From contig DNJG01000165.1 of the NCBI GenBank assembly GCA_003489165.1, positions 1,413-7,034 of the forward strand: DNA of 5,622 bases, in the 5' to 3' direction. The position numbers and the translations under genes are program-made. The notes below the pieces were generated by a model, which saw only the letters and a program-made list of their open reading frames with translations, searched no databases and was not told the DNA's origin. How positions within the stretch are numbered: the first letter of the stretch is position 1; every line of letters begins with the position of its first letter. This document shows, in pieces, positions 1 to 4,078 of the stretch. The stretch is from Nitrospinota bacterium. GTDB taxonomy: Bacteria > Nitrospinota > Nitrospinia > UBA9942.

Positions 1-23
1 GGTCATCAGCATAAGAATAAGAA

Positions 24-55
24 GCAATGAGCAATGAGCAATGAGCAATGAGCAG
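24..55. repeat. Heptamer tandem repeat GCAATGA x4.5
   Basis: Four exact head-to-tail copies of GCAATGA (24-30, 31-37, 38-44, 45-51) are followed by a partial GCAG. The array lies in non-coding DNA at the left edge, beyond the end of the minus-strand operon. Its 7-bp period matches the other tandem arrays in the window, although the unit sequence differs. Bases 1-23 are too short to assign to a gene. Confidence 0.9.
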
Positions 56-85
56 TAAAAAATATAAAAAAACTCTGACCGCTCT

Positions 86-127
86 CTTCTGTCCTCTGTC
101 TTCTGTCTTCTGTCCTCTGTCTTCAGT
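86..127. repeat. Heptamer tandem repeat (CYTCTGT)6 at the 3' end of the CcdA-type gene
   Basis: Six consecutive 7-bp units are seen: CTTCTGT, CCTCTGT, CTTCTGT, CTTCTGT, CCTCTGT, CTTCAGT. Read on the minus strand they are ACAGAAG/ACAGAGG. The last unit overlaps the TGA stop (123-125) of the CcdA-type gene, so the array begins at the stop and runs downstream of it. No hairpin terminator is visible after that gene. Only an A/T run (about 60-73) follows on the minus strand. Confidence 0.9.
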
Positions 128-818
128 GTTCATGTAATAACCACCCCACAAGATAACTTTTATATATGGTCATCCAGTTTGCCAGTATAAGGATTGACAT
201 GGTGATAAGTAATCCGCCGCTGATACGCTGGATGACAATTCTAATATTTTTAAAGACATCAATAGAGAGAGATTTTGAGATTGCAATTCCTACAATGCTA
301 AATGCAGTGGAGATGCCGAGGGAATAGAAACTGAGCATCCATATTCCGTTATTTATTGTTTCGGATGATTTGGTCAGGGTGTAGATAGATGTCAAGGTCG
401 GTGTTACGCATGGTTGATAAGCCATTGCAAAGGAAAATCCGATTAAAAGCCCGCCAAATCTTCTATACCATTTCCCTTTGTCTTCAGCTATGCGGAATAA
501 TCCGATAAAGTAAAGACCCATTAACAATAGGATTACACCGCCAAATTGATTCAAGATAGTTAAATATCCAAAAATTACATTACTGATAGATGTAGCAGAG
601 GCGCCCAAAATTATATAACCTGCCATAAATCCTATAAGACACAATATGCCCCCTGTAATTATAGATAATAAGGCATCTGTCCATTTTCTATCTCCGGTTT
701 CCATCATTGTCAGTCCTGTGATATAGGCTAAGAAAAATGGTGTCACCTGAAAGAGACAGAAAAACCAGATGGAGAAGAAGTTATGCATGCCGCCTATATA
801 TGCTTCAAATATATTCAT
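123..818 (-). CDS. ccdA: CcdA/DsbD-family cytochrome c biogenesis (thiol transport) membrane protein
   Basis: A 231-residue, strongly hydrophobic protein with about six membrane helices (roughly 15-37, 48-71, 83-107, 120-142, 158-180, 196-216). This is the size and topology of CcdA, which passes reducing equivalents from cytoplasmic thioredoxin across the inner membrane to periplasmic thiol proteins. The second catalytic cysteine sits in a canonical context, QPCVTPTLTS (C137). The first, C21, aligns with the cysteine of the usual SPCVLP motif, and the later P27 and the TG at 34-35 also align. The flanking prolines are missing, however (FFCLFQ). It is the last gene of the minus operon, after a redoxin that is its likely electron acceptor. 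The ATG at 818 fits the start of a CcdA protein, but upstream there is only repeat DNA and no Shine-Dalgarno, so translation may be weak or unusual. Family assignment is strong; the exact role (heme attachment or another thiol relay) is inferred. Confidence 0.85.
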   Translation of the reverse strand: MNIFEAYIGGMHNFFSIWFFCLFQVTPFFLAYITGLTMMETGDRKWTDALLSIITGGILCLIGFMAGYIILGASATSISNVIFGYLTILNQFGGVILLLMGLYFIGLFRIAEDKGKWYRRFGGLLIGFSFAMAYQPCVTPTLTSIYTLTKSSETINNGIWMLSFYSLGISTAFSIVGIAISKSLSIDVFKNIRIVIQRISGGLLITMSILILANWMTIYKSYLVGWLLHEH

Positions 819-820
819 AA

Positions 821-900
821 AAGTCAGAAGTCAGAAGTCAGAAGACAGAAGTCAGAAGACAGATTTTCTGTTCTCTGTCCTCTATCATCTGTCATCTGAT
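821..900. repeat. Heptamer repeat pair in inverted orientation between redoxin and CcdA-type genes
   Basis: The left arm (821-862) has six 7-bp units of AAGTCAG/AAGACAG. After a short AT spacer, the right arm (866-900) has five degenerate units of YTCTGTY/ATCTGTC. The arms are roughly complementary, so the RNA could fold into an imperfect hairpin. The right arm covers the TGA stop of the redoxin gene (892-894). The left arm ends two bases from the CcdA ATG (816-818), exactly where its ribosome-binding site should be. The right arm is the same family as the array at 86-127, so the CcdA gene is bracketed by the same repeat. Confidence 0.85.
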
Positions 901-1527
901 TTTTTCTATCCTCTCTGAGACTTCTTCATATTTTTTGATTTTACCGACAAAGATAGAATCTATCTTTGCTTCTTTATTTATAAAAATCGTAGTTGGAGTC
1001 GTTGTCACTCCATAACTCCTTGCAATCTCCTGTTTCAAGTCAAATCCTGCAGGGAATTTGAGTTTATGCTTTTCTAAAAAGTTAGACAGGTCTGTTTCAT
1101 TATCCTGAATACCTATGCCTATTAAGTCAACTCCGCTAAATTCTTCATAAGCCTGTTTCAGAAATTGTGCAGATGCGTTTGAGCATGGACACCAGTTTGC
1201 ATAGAAAAACATTACCAGAGGTTTGCCATCGGCACTTAATCCCTGGTGATGGTGCATATGGTCAGGGGAAAAGTTAAATATTGTTCCGTTAACCAATTTT
1301 AGGGAAAAATTTGGGGCTTTATCTCCTGTCCTGAGGGGTGTTATTGGAGGGGTATAATTTAATATCCCCCTTAAAACAAGGGCAACAGCAACAAGGATTA
1401 TAATTTTGTTTATCTGAAATGATTCACTTATTGATGCCCCTCTTTCAATGGAGGTGTCCACTTTCTGTTCCAAGTCCTTCAGGCTGGTATGTTCCTTTAA
1501 CTTTAGTTCCGCTCTTTCTAAGGGCAT
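892..1527 (-). CDS. Membrane-anchored thioredoxin-fold redoxin (TlpA/AhpC-TSA-like) with C-P-C-S-N motif
   Basis: A 211-residue protein. A charged, probably cytoplasmic N-terminus (1-40) precedes one membrane anchor (about 41-57), then a periplasmic redoxin domain starts at GDKAPNFSL (68-76). The active-site region reads FFYANWCPCSN, with C113 and C115 separated by one proline instead of the usual CxxC. A TTPTT segment (P178) supplies the expected cis-proline loop. CP-x-SN recalls peroxiredoxin-like redoxins with a CPISN motif, in which only the first cysteine is universal. A His-rich insert (H90, H92-H94) lies before the active site. The ATG at 1527 has a good AAGGAAG site 7 bases upstream (1535-1541) and an in-frame TAG just before it. 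This start lies inside the cytochrome gene, giving an 83-base overlap; a GTG at codon 23 (1461) is a possible alternative. The CcdA-type protein encoded next is the likely reductant. Fold is confident; substrate is unknown. Confidence 0.82.
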   Translation of the reverse strand: MPLERAELKLKEHTSLKDLEQKVDTSIERGASISESFQINKIIILVAVALVLRGILNYTPPITPLRTGDKAPNFSLKLVNGTIFNFSPDHMHHHQGLSADGKPLVMFFYANWCPCSNASAQFLKQAYEEFSGVDLIGIGIQDNETDLSNFLEKHKLKFPAGFDLKQEIARSYGVTTTPTTIFINKEAKIDSIFVGKIKKYEEVSERIEKIR

Positions 1528-1996
1528 ATTCTATCTTCCTTTTTTCTATTGGTGTATTATAGAGGTCAATCAAGACCTTGTTATTACCAATCAGTTTTAA
1601 TAAGTCATCTTTTCTAAAATCCCCTTCCCAGTTTCCAACCAATGCATTCCATGTCTGAGCTATAGCAGATGCCTGATAATCTGTAATATCTGAAAAATTC
1701 TTGTGAGGCTCCCTTGCCTTGTATTCTTCAAGAAACTTTCTCATATGAGGGACTACTGTAATAAAAGGAGGTCCGCACCTGTGGCAGTATTTTAAGATTC
1801 TTTCTGTGTCATGGCACTGGGTGCATTTTTCTAAAGCCAATGCCTTTGCATCGTCAGGGGAGTATTCTATATATCCCCTTGCCTTTATCTCGTCGGTTAT
1901 CTTCTTGCCGATACTATTGGGAACAGCTATCACCAGCGTAAACCCTGTTAGGATTACGACAAATATGCCTATAAAAATTATAATCCTCTTTTTCAT
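1445..1996 (-). CDS. Membrane-anchored small monoheme cytochrome c
   Basis: A 183-residue protein with a lysine-led hydrophobic N-terminus (about 4-24) and no clear signal-peptidase site, so probably a membrane anchor with a periplasmic domain. One heme-attachment motif, CTQCH, is at 58-62. M85 in VVPHMRKF is the best candidate for the sixth heme ligand. A second cysteine pair, CHRC (71-74), lacks the following histidine; it could form a disulfide or bind metal. No specific family was recognised. The frame extends five codons upstream to a TTG, but the ATG at 1996 is preferred because AAGGGGGG (2001-2008) lies 4 bases before it. It is the first gene of the operon with the redoxin and CcdA-type genes. 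Its last 27 or so codons overlap the redoxin start in another frame, so the tail after about residue 157 may not be a conserved part of the domain. Confidence 0.75.
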   Translation of the reverse strand: MKKRIIIFIGIFVVILTGFTLVIAVPNSIGKKITDEIKARGYIEYSPDDAKALALEKCTQCHDTERILKYCHRCGPPFITVVPHMRKFLEEYKAREPHKNFSDITDYQASAIAQTWNALVGNWEGDFRKDDLLKLIGNNKVLIDLYNTPIEKRKIEYALRKSGTKVKGTYQPEGLGTESGHLH

Positions 1997-2000
1997 AATA

Positions 2001-2008
2001 CCCCCCTT
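2001..2008 (-). promoter_or_regulatory. Ribosome-binding site deciding the cytochrome start at 1996
   Basis: Read on the minus strand, AAGGGGGG ends 4 bases before the ATG at 1996. The upstream TTG at 2011 has no purine-rich site at proper distance and would place this sequence inside the coding region, so the ATG is the better start. Confidence 0.65.
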
Positions 2009-2039
2009 CAAATCTAACTTATTGTTTATTATAATAACT

Positions 2040-2068
2040 ATTATAACAGAATGATAGAAGAATTTAAC
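2040..2068 (-). promoter_or_regulatory. Possible sigma70-type promoter of the minus-strand redox operon
   Basis: On the minus strand a perfect TATAAT lies at 2045-2040, with a weak GTTAAA (2068-2063, half matching TTGACA) 17 bases upstream. A second TATAAT is at 2033-2028. Transcription would start near 2033, giving a leader of about 37 bases before the cytochrome ATG. No -24/-12 element was found on this strand here. The area is AT-rich, so chance matches are a risk. Confidence 0.4.
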
Positions 2069-2078
2069 AGTTTATTTA

Positions 2079-2104
2079 CCCCGCACATAATTATATGTGC
2101 GGGG
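2079..2104. promoter_or_regulatory. Perfect 11-bp inverted repeat (hairpin) between divergent transcripts
   Basis: CCCCGCACATA (2079-2089) and TATGTGCGGGG (2094-2104) are exact reverse complements around the loop ATTA. On the plus strand it is followed by TTGTTTG, a poor T-tract; on the minus strand by TAAATAAAC. It is the most GC-rich block of this gap. It could be a weak terminator or insulator between the divergent units, or an operator upstream of the minus-strand promoter. No plus-strand gene ends here, which argues against a plain terminator. Confidence 0.6.
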
Positions 2105-2141
2105 TTGTTTGAGGGAAGGAGGGAAAAAGACTAATTAACTC

Positions 2142-2173
2142 GTTTAAATATTTAAACAAATAATTATTTGTTT
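2142..2173. promoter_or_regulatory. Two overlapping perfect palindromes, candidate activator sites
   Basis: A 16-bp perfect palindrome, GTTTAAATATTTAAAC (2142-2157), overlaps a 20-bp perfect palindrome (2154-2173) built of AAACAAATAA and its reverse complement. Their centres lie about 88 and 74 bases upstream of the predicted sigma54 start near 2238, a usual distance for NtrC-type enhancer sites. Binding is inferred only. Confidence 0.5.
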
Positions 2174-2211
2174 TTATTCCCAAAGATGTTATTTTTCTTA
2201 TATATTAAATT

Positions 2212-2227
2212 TGGTATGTAGTTTGCT
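2212..2227 (+). promoter_or_regulatory. Sigma54 (-24/-12) promoter of the response regulator gene
   Basis: TGGTATGTAGTTTGCT matches the TGGCAYR-N4-TTGCW consensus except for T in place of the first C. The GG (2213-2214) and GC (2225-2226) are separated by exactly 10 bases. The start would fall near 2238, only about 11 bases before the ATG at 2249, so the leader would hold little more than the AAAAGGAG ribosome site (2235-2242). This suggests that the sigma54 activator controls its own gene. Confidence 0.65.
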
Positions 2228-2248
2228 TTTCTTTAAAAGGAGAAAAAG

Positions 2249-3673
2249 ATGGATGAGGATATGAATAAAATTACTATTATAGATGATGATGAGTCTATCT
2301 GTAAGACATTGGAGTTGCATCTAAAGAGAAACGGATACGATGTCAGTTTTGCACATACAGGTAGTGAGGGGATAAATATGGTAACTGAGAATGAACCCCA
2401 GATCATCATACTTGATATAAGGCTTCCTGATACAGATGGGATTGAGGTCTTAAGGCAGCTTAAATCTGTAGACAAGAATAAATATATTATTATGATTACA
2501 GCATTTCAGGATATGGAGACTACAATAAGGGCTATGCAGGAAGGGGCTTTTGAGTATATCCATAAGCCTATAAGCATAGATGAATTGGACAGGGCGGTAG
2601 ATAATGCAGTTAGGAGCCTTAGGATACTCACGGGAGAAAGGGAGGAGACCATAAAGATACCGAAGATGAATGTTGGCGAGGGGAAGATAATTGGAAAGAG
2701 CAAGGTAATGAAAGAGATATTCAAGACAATCGGTGTCGTCTCTCAGAGCAGAACAACTGTATTGATTGAAGGGGAAAGCGGTACAGGGAAGGAGTTAATA
2801 GCAAAGGCCATACATTTTAATAGTCCTTATAAAGGGTATCCGTTTATATCCATAAATTGTTCTGCCCTTGTAGAGACACTCCTTGAGAGTGAACTCTTTG
2901 GTCATGAAAAGGGGGCGTTTACAGGGGCTTTATATCGTAAAGATGGGAAATTTACACTTGCTAATAACGGGACGCTTTTCATGGATGAGATTGGAGAGAT
3001 GAGTCTGAATCTTCAGACAAAACTTCTAAGGGTCTTACAGGAGAGGGAATTTGAGAGGGTGGGGGGCAAGGAGAAGATAAAGACAAATGTGAGGGTCATA
3101 ACAGCTACAAATAAAAAACTTGATAATCTGGTGAAACAGGGGAAGTTCAGGGAAGACCTTTATTACAGGCTGAAGGTGGTAACTATTGATGTCCCCCCGT
3201 TGAGAGAGAGAAAGGAAGACATACCGTTGCTTGTGGAATATATGATTAACAAGGTGAATAATGACCTCAGCAGAAATGTCAGGAAGATATCCAATAAGGC
3301 ACTTGAACTTTTAGTAAATCATCAGTGGGTTGGAAATGTCAGGGAGCTTGAAAATGTAATTACAAGGGCTATTCTTCTTTCAAGGGAGGACAGGCTCGGT
3401 GAAGAGCATTTTACCCTGTTTTTAAAGGGGGATGCAGGCAAATCTTCGGAACAAAAATTGGTGGCAGATGCTAATGGAGTGCGTGGGCATGAAATAAAAG
3501 ATGATTCGTTAAATGACATTGAGAAGATACACATAGCGAAGGTGTTGAATTTTACAAACTGGCATAAGGGGAAGGCTTGTGAAATTCTTGGAATAACAAG
3601 GCCAAGATTGGAGAGGAAGATAAGGAAATATGACATTAAATCAGCGGAAAAAATATCAGAAAAAATAACTTGA
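2249..3673 (+). CDS. NtrC-family sigma54-dependent response regulator
   Basis: A complete 474-residue two-component activator. The receiver domain (about 7-123) has the acidic pocket D12-D14, phospho-acceptor D56 (ILDIRLPD), T84 and K106 (HKP). The AAA+ domain (about 146-385) has Walker A GESGTGKE (175-182), the sigma54-contact loop GAFTGA (222-227), Walker B LFMDEIGE (D246, E247), the FREDLYYRL arginine region (300-308) and the VGNVREL sensor-II region (361-367). A Fis-type helix-turn-helix ends the protein (about 422-463). All parts needed to open sigma54 promoters are intact. The ATG at 2249 has AAAAGGAG 6 bases upstream. The linker (about 392-420) is ordinary in length. No partner histidine kinase is in the window, so the signal is unknown. 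The gene lies between a probable autoregulatory sigma54 promoter and another one ahead of the downstream cytochrome, which is its likely target. AtoC, ZraR and NtrC cannot be told apart here. Confidence 0.95.
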   Translation: MDEDMNKITIIDDDESICKTLELHLKRNGYDVSFAHTGSEGINMVTENEPQIIILDIRLPDTDGIEVLRQLKSVDKNKYIIMITAFQDMETTIRAMQEGAFEYIHKPISIDELDRAVDNAVRSLRILTGEREETIKIPKMNVGEGKIIGKSKVMKEIFKTIGVVSQSRTTVLIEGESGTGKELIAKAIHFNSPYKGYPFISINCSALVETLLESELFGHEKGAFTGALYRKDGKFTLANNGTLFMDEIGEMSLNLQTKLLRVLQEREFERVGGKEKIKTNVRVITATNKKLDNLVKQGKFREDLYYRLKVVTIDVPPLRERKEDIPLLVEYMINKVNNDLSRNVRKISNKALELLVNHQWVGNVRELENVITRAILLSREDRLGEEHFTLFLKGDAGKSSEQKLVADANGVRGHEIKDDSLNDIEKIHIAKVLNFTNWHKGKACEILGITRPRLERKIRKYDIKSAEKISEKIT

Positions 3674-3779
3674 CTTTTATTTTGAGTGTGGATAGTATTA
3701 CCACTCATTGGCAGGGATATAAAATTTTACTAATAACAAATTTCAAAAGGCGGGATAGATTTAAAACACCGTCAAAGCA

Positions 3780-3841
3780 TTGAACATTTCGTTTGAATGA
3801 AATATGCTATATAAACAAAATGTTCAAGCAAAAAGATGTTC
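3780..3841. promoter_or_regulatory. GAACAT inverted repeat, candidate enhancer sites for the sigma54 activator
   Basis: TTGAACATTT (3780-3789) is exactly reverse-complementary to AAATGTTCAA (3818-3827). A third half-site, ATGTTC, follows at 3836-3841. They lie about 95-156 bases before the predicted start near 3936, the normal range for enhancer-bound activators. The adjacent regulator is the obvious candidate to bind here; this is inference. Confidence 0.5.
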
Positions 3842-3909
3842 TGCGGTCTTGTAATTAAGTATAATGATTGATTTTTCAAATAGAAAAATGGTTTTAATGT
3901 TAGGTATTA

Positions 3910-3925
3910 TGGTATAGGTATTGCA
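3910..3925 (+). promoter_or_regulatory. Sigma54 (-24/-12) promoter of the large cytochrome c gene
   Basis: TGGTATAGGTATTGCA fits the sigma54 consensus with exactly 10 bases between GG (3911-3912) and GC (3923-3924). It shares its first six bases with the element before the regulator gene. The predicted start is near 3936, giving a leader of about 143 bases before the ATG at 4079. Confidence 0.7.
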
Positions 3926-3987
3926 CTTAATCTTGTTTTGTTGAAATATACAAAATTAAGATTGTCATAAAATAAAAATTCAAATAG

Positions 3988-3998
3988 AAAGGAGGTGA
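3988..3998 (+). promoter_or_regulatory. Near-perfect Shine-Dalgarno in the leader without a gene
   Basis: AAAGGAGGTGA contains a 10-base match to the usual 16S rRNA 3' tail complement, yet the only start codons it could serve open two- to four-codon frames (GTG at 3995 and TTG at 4001, both ending at the TAG just after). The real gene begins 81 bases later with its own AGGAGG. It may be a ribosome standby site, a leader mini-cistron, or chance. Confidence 0.5.
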
Positions 3999-4078
3999 AG
4001 TTGTTTTAGTTGTAAAAAGGTTGAATGTTGTAAGCTTAATTAGGTTGGGGGAAATTATTTGAGAGGAGGATAAAAAAT

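Larger units (their letters stand above)
3674..4078. other. 405-base intergenic control region ahead of the large cytochrome gene
   Basis: No supported gene was found here. Bases 3674-3770 are AT-rich with only a weak GTGG/CCAC inverted repeat (about 3688-3704) and no convincing terminator for the regulator gene, so read-through is possible. From 3778 on the region holds a GAACAT inverted repeat, a sigma54 promoter, an inverted repeat over the predicted start (3929-3963), a leader Shine-Dalgarno without a gene, and the true ribosome site AGGAGG (4064-4069). A 12-bp direct repeat, TTCAAATAGAAA (3875-3886 and 3979-3990), flanks the promoter. Confidence 0.7.

Noticed and set aside
1..30. C-terminal end of a plus-strand gene stopping at TGA 28-30
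   Set aside because: Only nine codons are visible and another frame is also open, so it cannot be supported.
821..900. Possible CRISPR array
   Set aside because: The units are 7 bp and directly adjacent, without unique spacers; these are plain tandem repeats.
1772..1786. Second heme site at CHRC (residues 71-74) in the small cytochrome
   Set aside because: The histidine required after the second cysteine is missing (CHRCG), so only CTQCH counts as a heme motif.
1806..2054. Open frame on the plus strand opposite the small cytochrome
   Set aside because: It is the antisense of the CTQCH region and signal anchor; its hydrophobic tail comes from reverse reading of AT-rich sequence.
2111..2130. 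Purine-rich GGAAGGAGGG as a ribosome site for a small gene
   Set aside because: No start codon with a usable frame follows within normal distance.
3686..3707. Terminator after the regulator gene
   Set aside because: The inverted repeat is short and imperfect and has no T-tract after it.
3322..3708. Open frame on the minus strand opposite the regulator
   Set aside because: It is the antisense shadow of a well-conserved AAA+/HTH coding region, with no recognisable domain.
3861..3873. IHF-type bending site between enhancer and sigma54 promoter
   Set aside because: TTGATT is present but the other half of the consensus is off by one base in spacing; too weak in AT-rich DNA.
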